This document shows positions 27,535-36,431 of a stretch of DNA of 64,000 bases, piece after piece. The notes below the pieces were generated by a model. That model worked only from the letters and a program-made list of their open reading frames with translations. It made no database searches and was not told the origin of the DNA. The DNA is taken from NCBI RefSeq assembly GCF_002377905.1, contig NZ_DFQS01000057.1, positions 34,445 through 98,444 on the forward strand. Direction: 5' to 3'. Position 1 is the stretch's first letter. Each line of letters starts with the position of its first letter. Made by a program: the position numbers and the translations under genes. Source of the DNA: Psychrobacter sp. UBA3483. Lineage in GTDB: Bacteria > Pseudomonadota > Gammaproteobacteria > Pseudomonadales > Moraxellaceae.

Positions 27535-27726
27535 TTAAACAGCGTAGGCCAAAGCATCAAGCTTAGCGTGATGTTCGTCAAGGAAATCATTTACCATAGG
27601 TTCGCAGCAGCCACAGCACGTCGCTACATCAAGGGTATCTTTTAATCCCTCTAGTGTATCAATGCCTGAAGCAATGGCAGCTTTGATTTGTTTGTCTTTG
27701 ACGTCGTTACAGATACATACGTACAT
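27535..27726 (-). CDS. bfd: Bacterioferritin-associated ferredoxin
   Basis: A 63-residue [2Fe-2S] protein. The cluster ligands follow the family spacing: C-x-C near the start (Cys4, Cys6) and two cysteines in TCCGCC (37-41). Bfd docks on bacterioferritin and passes electrons through the heme to release stored iron. The length matches the family. A Fur box about 40 bases upstream suggests expression under iron starvation, opposite to storage. The bfr pair lies downstream on the same strand after 444 bases and is probably a separate unit. Confidence 0.93.
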   Translation of the reverse strand: MYVCICNDVKDKQIKAAIASGIDTLEGLKDTLDVATCCGCCEPMVNDFLDEHHAKLDALAYAV

Positions 27727-27767
27727 ATGCGGCTCCTACTATGAATGTCTAGCTCGTTATGCTTTAT

Positions 27768-27786
27768 AATAACGATAATTATTACC
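27768..27786 (-). promoter_or_regulatory. Fur box upstream of bfd
   Basis: AATAACGATAATTATTACC matches the 19-base Fur consensus at 15 positions. It lies 42-60 bases before the bfd start, where iron-bound Fur would block transcription. Confidence 0.75.
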
Positions 27787-28013
27787 ATTTACAATAGTAT
27801 TTACGACATTTATCCGTCATATTAGGCGCTGCTACAAAGATATATTACCCTTACTTTATCCATGTAACTGAATACAGTCTTAGGTGTAACCACAAAGTAC
27901 CAAAGGTAGTAAAATGGCGACGAACTGTAAATTTGCTCATTTTTTAATCGATTTTGCCGTTAACTGCTGTTATATTGACCCCCTATTAACTAAATCTATA
28001 TTGGAATTGTTCT

Positions 28014-28337
28014 ATGTCTAATAATAATTCTACGATACAGCCGCTTGAGTTATTTAAAGTCTTGTCTGACCCAACGCGCTTAAAGATTTTTCAAATCTTA
28101 TTTAACAAAGAATCGCGCTGTGTTGGCGAACTGGTAGAAATACTTGATCAACCGCAGCCGACCATCTCGCGTCACTTGAATCATTTGAAAAAGTTGGGTA
28201 TTTTAAGCTGTGTTCGTGATGGGACGTGGATGTGGTACGAGGTGTCTGATGATTTGCCAGAATGGTGCCAAGATATTTTAGAAATCACCTATAAGCAAAT
28301 ATCGACCAGAGATGTCAATATGCCAAAGCCTGCCTAA
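28014..28337 (+). CDS. ArsR-family transcriptional regulator
   Basis: A 107-residue winged-helix repressor. LFKVLSDPTRLKIFQIL begins the fold and QPQPTISRHLNHLKKLGIL is the recognition helix. There is a single cysteine before the recognition helix (SRCVGELVEIL), not the CVC metal site of ArsR/SmtB proteins, and no His/Cys-rich tail. It may therefore sense something other than arsenic, or bind metal differently. It is alone, divergent from bfd and followed by a terminator, so its target is not obvious. An iron or redox role by proximity to bfd is speculative. Confidence 0.85.
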   Translation: MSNNNSTIQPLELFKVLSDPTRLKIFQILFNKESRCVGELVEILDQPQPTISRHLNHLKKLGILSCVRDGTWMWYEVSDDLPEWCQDILEITYKQISTRDVNMPKPA

Positions 28338-28386
28338 TGCTCAAACAAGTAAGCTGAGAAAGGCTAACGACAAATAATTAAGCGCA

Positions 28387-28417
28387 AAAAAAGACCTATC
28401 ATTGATAGGTCTTTTTT
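28387..28417. terminator. Bidirectional terminator between arsR-type gene and cysA
   Basis: GACCTATC (28393-28400) and GATAGGTC (28404-28411), loop of three, flanked by six As and six Ts. It suits both convergent genes. Confidence 0.85.
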
Positions 28418-28470
28418 ATTTTCAATCTTCGTTTTTAAGCGTTGTTTTAAAATACGCTTTTAAGCCTAAA

Positions 28471-29193
28471 TTAGACTAGGTCTAAAAAATCACTGACAAA
28501 GGCGTTTGCTGGCTGGTGAATCAGCTCCTCTGACGTCCCTACTTGCTCGACGCGGCCCTGATTCATCACCACAATCTCATCCGATACCGCCCGCGCCTCT
28601 TCTTGGTCATGGGTTACCATAATGCTCGTAATACCAAGCTCGTGGTGAATATTCTTTAGCCAAGTACGCAGCTCTTTACGTACCTTGGCATCTAGCGCGC
28701 CAAACGGCTCATCGAGTAATAACAATTTTGGCTTCACTGCCAAGGCTCGTGCCAGCGCAATACGCTGACGCTGACCACCTGACAACTGATGCGGATAGGC
28801 ATTGGCAACTTGCGGCAGCTGTACTAAGTCTAGCAATTCAGTAACGCGCTTATTGATATCCGCTTTACTCGGGCGCTCATTCTTCGGTAGCAAGGTTAAG
28901 CCAAAGCCAACATTATCGGCAATGTTTTTGTGTCGAAATAACGCATAGTGCTGAAACATAAAGCCGATATGGCGCTTTTGCACTGGCGTATTGGTGACAT
29001 CGAGCTCATCAAATAATATCTGCCCAGAGTCCGCGTATTCTAAACCCGCAATAATACGCAGCAAGGTGGTTTTGCCGCAGCCTGACGGACCAAGCAACGT
29101 CGTCAACTTGCCCGTTGGTACGGTGATATTGATATCATCTAAGGCGGTAAAGTTACCGAATTTTTTATTAACGTTGCGAATCTCGATACTCAT
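28471..29193 (-). CDS. cysA: Sulfate/thiosulfate ABC transporter ATPase
   Basis: A 240-residue ABC ATPase with Walker A GPSGCGKT (residues about 35-42), signature LSGGQRQR, Walker [13 protein letters not shown] and the switch His in MVTHDQEEA. It powers sulfate uptake through CysT-CysW. It is much shorter than the E. coli protein (365 residues): it ends after the nucleotide-binding domain (FVSDFLDLV) and has no C-terminal regulatory domain. It is the last gene of the cysT-cysW-cysA unit, with 69 bases after cysW. Sulfate is the likely substrate because sat, cysI and cysH follow on the chromosome. Confidence 0.92.
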   Translation of the reverse strand: MSIEIRNVNKKFGNFTALDDINITVPTGKLTTLLGPSGCGKTTLLRIIAGLEYADSGQILFDELDVTNTPVQKRHIGFMFQHYALFRHKNIADNVGFGLTLLPKNERPSKADINKRVTELLDLVQLPQVANAYPHQLSGGQRQRIALARALAVKPKLLLLDEPFGALDAKVRKELRTWLKNIHHELGITSIMVTHDQEEARAVSDEIVVMNQGRVEQVGTSEELIHQPANAFVSDFLDLV

Positions 29194-29262
29194 AATGGGT
29201 TCTCTTATTATATTTTTGGCTTAGCAGATGGCTTTCTTGCTGACGGATTTGTAAAATAGCGC

Positions 29263-30264
29263 TTATAGATTGCCTGTGCTTTTCGCTAAAGTAGCATCCG
29301 TATCTGACGCTTTCTTAGCGTCTTTAGTGTTTGACGCCTTGCTAACATTGCCAGCACTACTAGCATTGGCACTAACTGGCAACTCAGGCGCAGTTGCTAA
29401 GCGCTCAGACTTGGCGAATTTGCGCTCTTGCAGCTTGGTCATCACTTGCTGAATTAGCAATGTCACCAGCGCTAACGCTGCAAGCAAACTCGATAAAGCA
29501 AAGGCGGCGGTAAAGTTATAATCGTTATAAGCAATCTCAACCAATAGTGGCATGGTATTGGTTTCACCGCGGATATGACCGGAGACCACGCTGACTGCGC
29601 CAAACTCGCCCATCGCCCGTGCGTTGGTCAAAATCAAACCATACAGTAGCGCCCATTTGATATTGGGCAGTGTCACATGCCAAAAGGTCTGCCAACCGCT
29701 AGCACCCAAGGTTAATGCCGCTTGCTCTTCACTATCGCCTTGGGTCTGCATGAGCGGTATGAGCTCACGCGCCACAAACGGAAAGGTCACAAATAACGTC
29801 GCTAAAATAATCCCTGGGACGGCGTAAATCACCTGAAAGCCCATGCTCTCAAGCCAGCCGCCAATGCTAGAGTTTAGACCAAATAGCAGCACAAACATCA
29901 ATCCTGCAACCACCGGAGATACGGAAAACGGTAAATCAAGCAAGGTGGTCACCAGCTGCTTACCTTTAAACTGATAACGGGTCACCAGCCAAGCAATTGC
30001 AATACCCATCACCATATTAATCGGCAACACAATCGCCGCCGTAATTAAGGTTAATTTAATCGCTTGCAAGGCTTCAGGGTCAACCAGTGAAGCGATATAC
30101 AGCTGCCAGCCGTTTTTAAAGGCTTCATAGAACACTGCTAAAAGTGGCACCACCAACATCGCCACCATAAACAGTACGGCGATACCGATAAAAGTACGGC
30201 GTATCCACGGCGTGTCTTTGGTCGCTGGATTGCTTTGGTAGTCGTAGCTATTAGAAATTTGCAT
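29263..30264 (-). CDS. cysW: Sulfate ABC transporter permease CysW
   Basis: A 333-residue inner-membrane permease with about six membrane segments and the ABC-permease EAA loop (EEQAALTLGASGWQTFW). The C-terminal 45 residues are a Ser/Ala/Lys-rich tail, an extension beyond the usual length. The preferred ATG overlaps the cysT stop by one base (TAATG) and has AGGAG eight bases upstream. A longer frame from 30297 would start inside cysT without support. It forms a heterodimer with CysT. Confidence 0.92.
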   Translation of the reverse strand: MQISNSYDYQSNPATKDTPWIRRTFIGIAVLFMVAMLVVPLLAVFYEAFKNGWQLYIASLVDPEALQAIKLTLITAAIVLPINMVMGIAIAWLVTRYQFKGKQLVTTLLDLPFSVSPVVAGLMFVLLFGLNSSIGGWLESMGFQVIYAVPGIILATLFVTFPFVARELIPLMQTQGDSEEQAALTLGASGWQTFWHVTLPNIKWALLYGLILTNARAMGEFGAVSVVSGHIRGETNTMPLLVEIAYNDYNFTAAFALSSLLAALALVTLLIQQVMTKLQERKFAKSERLATAPELPVSANASSAGNVSKASNTKDAKKASDTDATLAKSTGNL

Positions 30265-31145
30265 TAGCGGGCTCCTACGCGGCGCGACAGCTTCCACTGT
30301 ACGATATTAATGGTCAATAAAATCACAAATGAAATCAGTAGCATAAAGAGTGCAACAGCGGATGCGCCTTGCACATCAAACTGCTCAAGCTTACTAATAA
30401 TGATTAAGGGTAAAATCTCAGACTGCATCGGAATATTACCAGCAATAAAAATCACCGAGCCATACTCGCCAGTGGCACGGGCAAACATCATGCCAGCGCC
30501 CATCAGTAAAGCCGGCAATAGCTCTGGTAAAATTACCTTACGAAAGGTCGTAAATCGATTGGCACCCAATACCGACGCTGCTTCTTCAAATTCAACGGAC
30601 AATTCTGCCAAAACCGGCTGCACCGCACGGACGATAAACGGGAAGCTGACGACCACTAAAGCGAGCCAAATACCGAGCGGCGTAAAGGCCACTTGGATGT
30701 CAAATTTGGCAAACCACTGGCCGATTAAACCATTGGGTGCATAAAGGGTCGCAAGCGAGATACCGGTAACCGCTGTCGGTAGTGCGAATGGCAAATCAAC
30801 CAAGGCATTAATCAACGATTTACCCCAAAACTCATAGCGCACCAGCACCCAAGCGACCAGCGTACCAAACACCATGTTGGTTAGCATCGCCAAAAACGAC
30901 ATCCATAAACTGAGTTTGATAGCAGCGGTGACTTGCGGCTGAGTAATGGTTTCCCAAAAACCCGTCCAGCCCATTTGCGTCGTGGTATAGGCCATCATGG
31001 CAAACGGTAGCACCACCAGTAACGATAAGCTAAAGACGGTGATGCCCATGCTCAGTCCAAACCCTGGTAGCACATTACGTTGACGCAAGCGCGTCAGCCA
31101 CCCTTTTTTGATGGGTTTGCTGGCAGGAGAAGTTGTTGCACTCAT
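30264..31145 (-). CDS. cysT: Sulfate ABC transporter permease CysT (CysU)
   Basis: A 293-residue inner-membrane permease with six membrane segments and the EAA loop FEEAASVLGANRFTTF. It pairs with CysW, to which it is translationally coupled. The ribosome binding site is AGGA before the ATG at 31145. A hairpin about 100 bases upstream separates it from the binding-protein gene sbp, so the permease genes may be read at lower level than the binding protein. Confidence 0.92.
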   Translation of the reverse strand: MSATTSPASKPIKKGWLTRLRQRNVLPGFGLSMGITVFSLSLLVVLPFAMMAYTTTQMGWTGFWETITQPQVTAAIKLSLWMSFLAMLTNMVFGTLVAWVLVRYEFWGKSLINALVDLPFALPTAVTGISLATLYAPNGLIGQWFAKFDIQVAFTPLGIWLALVVVSFPFIVRAVQPVLAELSVEFEEAASVLGANRFTTFRKVILPELLPALLMGAGMMFARATGEYGSVIFIAGNIPMQSEILPLIIISKLEQFDVQGASAVALFMLLISFVILLTINIVQWKLSRRVGAR

Positions 31146-31239
31146 AGTGATGTCCTATTGCCTAACTGCTGGCGCTTATTTGCTGCTTGTAAGCACCACG
31201 TGCTATCAGATGTATTTATTATGGGTCTGTGTAAGCGAT

Positions 31240-31270
31240 AAAGGACATAGCGTGGGTAGCCATGTCCTTT
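31240..31270 (-). terminator. Stem-loop between sbp and cysT
   Basis: AAAGGACAT (31240-31248) pairs with ATGTCCTTT (31262-31270) and an inner GC pair shortens the loop. It sits within the presumed sbp-cysTWA operon, 89 bases past the sbp stop, with only a short U-run. It may act as a partial terminator or stabilise the 3' end of the sbp message. Confidence 0.5.
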
Positions 31271-31358
31271 AGATGCTTGGACGTTACGGTAAAACTGACG
31301 GTTTAAACGTTATTTAAGAAAATTTATAAATGGCGCAATCAGTCAGCGTACTAGCGGC

Positions 31359-32462
31359 TTACTTTGGCGCATTAACGGCCAATTGATCAAATACGCCGCC
31401 ATCGCTAAAGTAAGTACCCATGATTTCATCCCACGTACCAAAGGCATCGTTTGGACGGAAAGTATCGATAGATGGCAATTTATCGCTGTTTTTATCAAGC
31501 ACACTCTTCACGCTTGGGCGCAAGTATAAATTGGCTGCCAATTGCTGTGCAGGCTCGCTCCATAAGTAATCAAGATAGGCTTTTGCCGCATCGGTGGTGC
31601 CTTTTTTATCAGTCACGGTTTTCACAACAGCGACTGGGCTCTCAGACTTGATAGAGTATTTTGGATAGACGATATCGACTTGCCCTGCACCAAAATCTTT
31701 GGCAGCCAAGTTGGCTTCGTTTTCAAAGGTGACCAAGACATCACCGATACCGCGCTGAACAAACGTCGTCGTCGCTGCACGTCCGCCATTCTCATAGACT
31801 TTGACATTTTTCAGCATATCTTTGACGTAGTTTTTGGCTTGTGTTTCATCTTTATTAAAGGCATGCAAACCATAACCATAAGCGCCTAAGAACGCATAAC
31901 GACCATTACCCGTGACTTTTGGGTTGGCCATAACAATCTCAACGCCTTCTTTGGTCAAGTCTTGCCAATCGTTAATGCCTTTTGGATTGTCTTTACGCAC
32001 CAAAAATACGATGGTACTGGTAAAAGGTACGGCGTTGTCTGGGAATTTGCTTTCCCAATCCGCCTCAACCAAGCCTTTTTTCTCAAGTAGCTCGATATCT
32101 GAGCCTTGGTTCATGGTCGCCACATCGGCTTGTAAACCATTAGCCACAGACAATGCTTGCTTACTTGAGCCGCCGTGCGATTGCTTGATTAAGATATTGC
32201 TGTTTGGGTTTTCCGCTTTATAGTGCTCAACAAATAATGGGTTATAATCTTTATAAAAGTCACGGGCCACATCGTAAGAGACGTTTAATAGCTCAATATC
32301 TTGACCTTCAGTAGTGGCTGGCGTGCCTTCTGCATTGGCAGTTGGCTCAGCTTTTTCGCTATTGCTACAGCCTGCGATACCCAACGTAAGCGCCACACCG
32401 GCGATACTTAGTACGCTAAGCGTTTTGTTTTTATATTTATAACCTGTGGTATATGATGTCAT
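31359..32462 (-). CDS. sbp: Sulfate-binding lipoprotein (first copy)
   Basis: A 367-residue periplasmic sulfate receptor of the Sbp/CysP family. A lipobox LGIAGC places lipidation at Cys32, so it is membrane-anchored instead of free as in E. coli. Family motifs: LLNVSYDVARDFYKDYNP near the mature start, QSHGGSSKQA for oxyanion binding, NPKVTGNGRYAFLGAYGYG in the middle and RPNDAFG near the end. It hands sulfate to CysT-CysW. It lies directly upstream of cysT and 224 bases downstream of a second, similar gene. Confidence 0.92.
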   Translation of the reverse strand: MTSYTTGYKYKNKTLSVLSIAGVALTLGIAGCSNSEKAEPTANAEGTPATTEGQDIELLNVSYDVARDFYKDYNPLFVEHYKAENPNSNILIKQSHGGSSKQALSVANGLQADVATMNQGSDIELLEKKGLVEADWESKFPDNAVPFTSTIVFLVRKDNPKGINDWQDLTKEGVEIVMANPKVTGNGRYAFLGAYGYGLHAFNKDETQAKNYVKDMLKNVKVYENGGRAATTTFVQRGIGDVLVTFENEANLAAKDFGAGQVDIVYPKYSIKSESPVAVVKTVTDKKGTTDAAKAYLDYLWSEPAQQLAANLYLRPSVKSVLDKNSDKLPSIDTFRPNDAFGTWDEIMGTYFSDGGVFDQLAVNAPK

Positions 32463-32686
32463 GGCAGCCTCAAAAGGGATTAATTGGTGAATTCAAGTAT
32501 GCTAACAGCGCCAGCTTATTATGTTTAATGATGAATATGCGTATGTTATTGCCAAAATGGAATAACTAAGTAATGGTTACTAAACCACAGCTTTATCAAG
32601 CACTTAAAATAACGAGCTTACAAATGGCTTTGAAACTTTTATCATTTTCTTATAATAAATCTTTTTTAAAAATATAAAGCTACCCT

Positions 32687-33862
32687 CTACTTCACCCTCG
32701 CCAGCTGATCAAAACGCCCACCATCGACAAAGAACGTCGCCATGATGCTGTCCCAATCACCAAATACCGCCACGGGTTCAAAGGTTGCAATTTCAGGTAA
32801 GGTTTTGCTGTGCGCGGCAAGTACCTGGGCATTACTAGGGCGCATATACATCTGTGCCATCAGCTCTTGTGCGGGTGTCGACCATAAGCCTGTTAAATAG
32901 TCATTTGCCGCGGCGGTGGTGCCTTTTTTATCGGTTACTGTTTTCACCACCGCCACAGGGTTGGCAATCACAATCGAGTAACTTGGATATACGATATCGA
33001 CCTGACCTTTGGCAAACTGCTTAGCAGCCAGATGCGCTTCGTTTTCGGTGGTGATTAAAACATCGCCGAGCCCACGCTGGGTAAAGGTAGTGGTGGCAGC
33101 ACGCGCGCCATTGTCATAGGTGACGACGTTTGCCAGTAGTTTTTTGATAAAAGCATCGGTTTTGGTAGGGCTTTGCACCTTTTCTTTAAAATGATGTAAG
33201 CCGTAGCCATAAGCACCCAAAAAGGCATAACGCGCCGTGCCACTGGTCTTGGGATTTGGTATCACCACGGCGATATCGTTACGGGCTAAGTCTGCCCAAT
33301 CTTTGATACCTTTTGGGTTACCCGCACGAACCAGAAGCACCATGGTACTGCTATAAGGCACGGCATTGTTTGGCAATGCCTGTTGCCAATCGCTAGCCAC
33401 CAAGCCTTTTTCAACCAGCAAATTCATATCGCTTTCTTGGTTGAGAGTAACAACGTCTGCCTGCAAGCCATTAGCAACCGCTAGCGCTTGTTTGCTCGAT
33501 CCGCCGTGCGATTGGTTGATATTCACCTTAATACCTGGGTGTTTTTGCTGATAATTTGCATTAAACAACGGGTTGTAGTCTTTATAAAAGTCGCGTGACA
33601 CATCATAAGACACATTTAATAAATCAATATTTTTTGCCTCGTTGGCGGCGTCATTTTGATTGGCTTCGGTTGGCTTACAGCCTGTGATCAGCACCGCCGC
33701 TGCGAGCACACCACTAAGGCCAAAACTGCTGGCAAGATTGACGGTATAACTAAAGCGAGTGGCGAGCGCTGTGCCGATGCTGTTAGGTTGAATGGCGAAA
33801 GGAGCACGCGCATTGATATGCTTGTGAGGTATTTTTTGACCGCTCTTTTTATTTGGCTGCAT
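32687..33862 (-). CDS. sbp: Sulfate-binding lipoprotein (second copy)
   Basis: A 391-residue paralogue of the neighbouring receptor, with collinear motifs (LLNVSYDVSRDFYKDYNP, QSHGGSSKQALAVANG, YAFLGAYGYG). The signal region is long: about 40 polar residues before the hydrophobic segment that ends LITGC (lipidated Cys near 61). A shorter start is possible but no internal ATG fits. The pair arose by tandem duplication. The two may differ in affinity or prefer sulfate versus thiosulfate, which sequence alone does not tell. Tandem 23-base repeats lie just upstream of the start. Confidence 0.9.
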   Translation of the reverse strand: MQPNKKSGQKIPHKHINARAPFAIQPNSIGTALATRFSYTVNLASSFGLSGVLAAAVLITGCKPTEANQNDAANEAKNIDLLNVSYDVSRDFYKDYNPLFNANYQQKHPGIKVNINQSHGGSSKQALAVANGLQADVVTLNQESDMNLLVEKGLVASDWQQALPNNAVPYSSTMVLLVRAGNPKGIKDWADLARNDIAVVIPNPKTSGTARYAFLGAYGYGLHHFKEKVQSPTKTDAFIKKLLANVVTYDNGARAATTTFTQRGLGDVLITTENEAHLAAKQFAKGQVDIVYPSYSIVIANPVAVVKTVTDKKGTTAAANDYLTGLWSTPAQELMAQMYMRPSNAQVLAAHSKTLPEIATFEPVAVFGDWDSIMATFFVDGGRFDQLARVK

Positions 33863-34282
33863 ATTTGCTCTCGATAGGAACGTTGTTCTCTAATAAGTTT
33901 TCTCTAATAAATAGGAACGTTGTTCTTTAATAATAGGGATAAAAATCTTGCGTTTCGAAATTCGGTTCTATGGATGATGAGCAATATGCTAACAGCCTGT
34001 GAGGCAATTGCTTAGTGACAAATACGCTTATCGAGTTATTAACTTGGCATAAGTAATTTTATTAGTTATTCTAAAGTGGTTGTTTTTAATGAGTATTTTT
34101 GCAATTTTGTGATAAGCAGACACTTTTGAGTAAGTTACGGTATTGCTTAGGCTCTAGACGAGCCTCTATAGAGTCGATATTATCCTTTAGCTTGTTGTAT
34201 ATCAGGCGCTGCACTGATAAAACTTAGCCGATACGCTTTCACTTATTTCCTGTTTACTAACCCCTTTATTAAAGGTAATGCA
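33863..34282. other. Divergent spacer between sbp copy 2 and a lipoprotein gene
   Basis: 420 bases without a supported gene. It contains the tandem direct repeats at 33874-33933 next to sbp and two overlapping small inverted repeats near 34150-34173 (GGCTC/GAGCC, then CTCTATAGAG). It should hold promoters for both flanking genes. Confidence 0.5.
33874..33933. repeat. Tandem 23-base direct repeats upstream of sbp copy 2
   Basis: The 23-base unit beginning ATAGGAACGTTGTTCT occurs at 33874-33896 and 33911-33933 with one mismatch, period 37. Each contains AACGTT. The place, 10 to 70 bases before the sbp start, suits a binding site for the sulfur regulator CysB or its relative, but no consensus was matched. 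Confidence 0.55.
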
Positions 34283-34816
34283 ATGATCAAGTCTCCACCT
34301 CGTTATGCTCGTCACTCACGCTTTTTTGTTGGTATTTTAACGACCTCTATCGCTTTATTGGCCTTAAGTGGCTGTAATAACGTAACGCCAAGCGTCAATA
34401 AACAAACGATTAAGCAACCAAACGCTGCTGTCACGCCAGCGGTGCAGACGGTCGTTGGCGATTACGCCTCTGACGGTTATGCCAAGCGTGCCCAAGGCTA
34501 TGATTGGATGGGTGTGATGATAAGAGCTGACGACGCAGACAATGGCGAGCAAATTGATATTAAAGTACGAGCGCGTAGTGATGTAAAAAAACCAACTTGT
34601 CACTTCGATGGTAAAGCGACATTAATGGGTCAAGACGAGGCGCACGGTGTTATTTTTCAAAGTAAGGTTAATGACAGTACCGCCTTTTTTCAATTTAAAG
34701 ATGATACGTTGACTATTGATAGCCAAGATAAGTACGCGCTGAATTATTTTTGTTCGGGTGGAGCTTCACTCGTTGGCGAGTATCAAAAGCTTGAGGGTGA
34801 TTTAGAGCTGCATTAA
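34283..34816 (+). CDS. Lipoprotein of unknown function
   Basis: A 177-residue lipoprotein with a lipobox LALSGC (lipidated Cys31) after an Arg-rich N-terminus. The mature domain (about 55-177) is beta-rich with two cysteines (PTCHFDG and NYFCSGG) likely to be disulfide-bonded. It contains VGDYASDGYAKRAQGYDWMG and YFCSGGASLVGEY. I do not recognise a family. It is a monocistronic gene between the sulfate importer and sat, with a terminator shared with convergent sat. A link to sulfur uptake is only positional. Confidence 0.7.
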   Translation: MIKSPPRYARHSRFFVGILTTSIALLALSGCNNVTPSVNKQTIKQPNAAVTPAVQTVVGDYASDGYAKRAQGYDWMGVMIRADDADNGEQIDIKVRARSDVKKPTCHFDGKATLMGQDEAHGVIFQSKVNDSTAFFQFKDDTLTIDSQDKYALNYFCSGGASLVGEYQKLEGDLELH

Positions 34817-34843
34817 CCACTTTAATGGTTGGCTTTAGATAAT

Positions 34844-34880
34844 AAAAAAGGTGTCAGATTAAACGTCTCACACCTTTTTT
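34844..34880. terminator. Bidirectional terminator before sat 3' end
   Basis: AAAAAAGGTGT (34844-34854) and ACACCTTTTTT (34870-34880), extended inward by AGA/TCT past one mismatch. It lies between the convergent lipoprotein and sat genes. Confidence 0.85.
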
Positions 34881-34911
34881 AATACTTTTATTGATGACGA
34901 TAAAATATTAC

Positions 34912-36165
34912 TTAAACCGCAGATGCACCGACCAATTTCACCTCAGCACGTTCTTCCTTAGCGATACCAGCATAGTAATGTCGCAAAATCTCTAGCACTT
35001 CAGGACGGCTAAAGTTCTCTGGTACATCGAGGTCTTCTGATAGCGCTTTACGTAGCTTGGTGCCTGAAACCTTAACATGCTCAGATGCTTCATGCGGGCA
35101 AGTTTTATCAGAAGCCATGGCATTACAAGCATTACACCAAAACGTCCAACCAATTTTTAGCGGCTGCGTAATCAAGTCGTCTTTACCAACATATTCAAAG
35201 ATGGTTTGCGCATCAAACGCGCCATAATAATCACCAACGCCCGCATGGTCACGACCAACAATCAGATGACTACAGCCGTAGTTTTGACGGAATACCGCAT
35301 GTAGTAGCGCCTCGCGTGGTCCAGCATAACGCATATCGAGCGGATACCCAGCTTGGATAACGGTGTCTGCTCTAAAGTAATTATCAATCAAGGTCTTGAT
35401 GGCTTCTTGACGCACTTCGGCTGGGATGTCGCCCGGTTTTAGTGCGCCGAGTAGTGAATGAATCAATACGCCGTCGCAAATTTCGATAGCAATCTTGGCA
35501 AGATATTCGTGCGAGCGGTGCATCGGATTACGCGTTTGGAAGGCGGCAACCGTTTTCCAGCCCTTGGCATCCAAAATCTCGCGCGTCTCAGCGGGTGTTT
35601 TGTAAATCTCTGGGTATAAGGTTGGGAACTCGCCTTCGCTTAGTACTTCGACACTACCGGCGATGTTTACGTCACCTTGGTTAAGTACTTGCTGCACGCC
35701 CGGATGCTCGCTATCGGTGGTGGTAAAGACTTGCTGACACTCATGGGCTTTATCGATGGTATAGGTTTCTTCTACCGTTAAAATGCCCATAATTTCGCCA
35801 TCTTTTGCGACCAATGCCACTTTATCACCTTGGTTTAGGCTGTCGGCGGTTGCTTTTGGCGCTGATAAGGTGATAGGAATCGGCCAAAACAAGCCATCAT
35901 TGTCGCCGCTTTGCAAGCGCATATTATCCACGACGCCTTGCCAATCTGCCTGATTCATAAAACCATTTAGCGGGGTAAAGCCGCCAATCCCAAGCATAAT
36001 CAAATCGCCACGCTCACGAGAGCTTAAGGTAATCGTCGGCAGCGTGCTGGCAAGCTTTAATGCTTGCTTGCGCGCCTCACCTTTTAATAGCAATGGTTTT
36101 AGCTCGCTGCTGCCGTGCGGCGGAACAAGTTTTGATGAGGAGAGATTGGGATTGGTAGATGTCAT
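34912..36165 (-). CDS. sat: Sulfate adenylyltransferase (ATP sulfurylase)
   Basis: A 417-residue enzyme that makes adenosine 5'-phosphosulfate (APS) from ATP and sulfate, the first step of assimilation. It is the homo-oligomeric Sat type, unrelated to CysD/CysN. Motifs: [10 protein letters not shown] (210-219), with the two catalytic His of the HxxH type, and GRDHAG (304-309). Cys344, Cys347 and Cys356 followed by His (CNACN, KTCPH) form the zinc-binding cluster of bacterial Sat proteins. No fused APS kinase domain follows. It is divergent from cysI across a 266-base spacer, where a shared sulfur regulator could act. Confidence 0.94.
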   Translation of the reverse strand: MTSTNPNLSSSKLVPPHGSSELKPLLLKGEARKQALKLASTLPTITLSSRERGDLIMLGIGGFTPLNGFMNQADWQGVVDNMRLQSGDNDGLFWPIPITLSAPKATADSLNQGDKVALVAKDGEIMGILTVEETYTIDKAHECQQVFTTTDSEHPGVQQVLNQGDVNIAGSVEVLSEGEFPTLYPEIYKTPAETREILDAKGWKTVAAFQTRNPMHRSHEYLAKIAIEICDGVLIHSLLGALKPGDIPAEVRQEAIKTLIDNYFRADTVIQAGYPLDMRYAGPREALLHAVFRQNYGCSHLIVGRDHAGVGDYYGAFDAQTIFEYVGKDDLITQPLKIGWTFWCNACNAMASDKTCPHEASEHVKVSGTKLRKALSEDLDVPENFSRPEVLEILRHYYAGIAKEERAEVKLVGASAV

Positions 36166-36431
36166 TTTTAAAACCTTAATAATGAAATTGAGAGATAGTT
36201 GGTCAGGAGAATGAGCGCTTAAATTTGATAAACATAGGCTACCTAACTTTGGTTATGAAAATTTATGCTGTGTTTGGATATGGATATGTCTTAAAGGAAT
36301 TTATGTTTATAGATTTAAGCTTATATGATGTGACTCTGAATTGTTTACCTTGCGATTGGCAATACAAGCGATCACACGCAAATCATTTTCGTCGCGGCTT
36401 TTTAAGTTAAAAACAAAATTGAGATTACGTC

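Noticed and set aside
27384..27590. A 68-codon minus-strand frame in the bfd-bfr spacer
   Set aside because: It overlaps the end of bfd and the 12-base hairpin, and has no supported start or homology.
36225..36410. A 61-codon frame in the sat-cysI spacer
   Set aside because: No ribosome binding site or recognisable motif; it lies where divergent promoters are expected.
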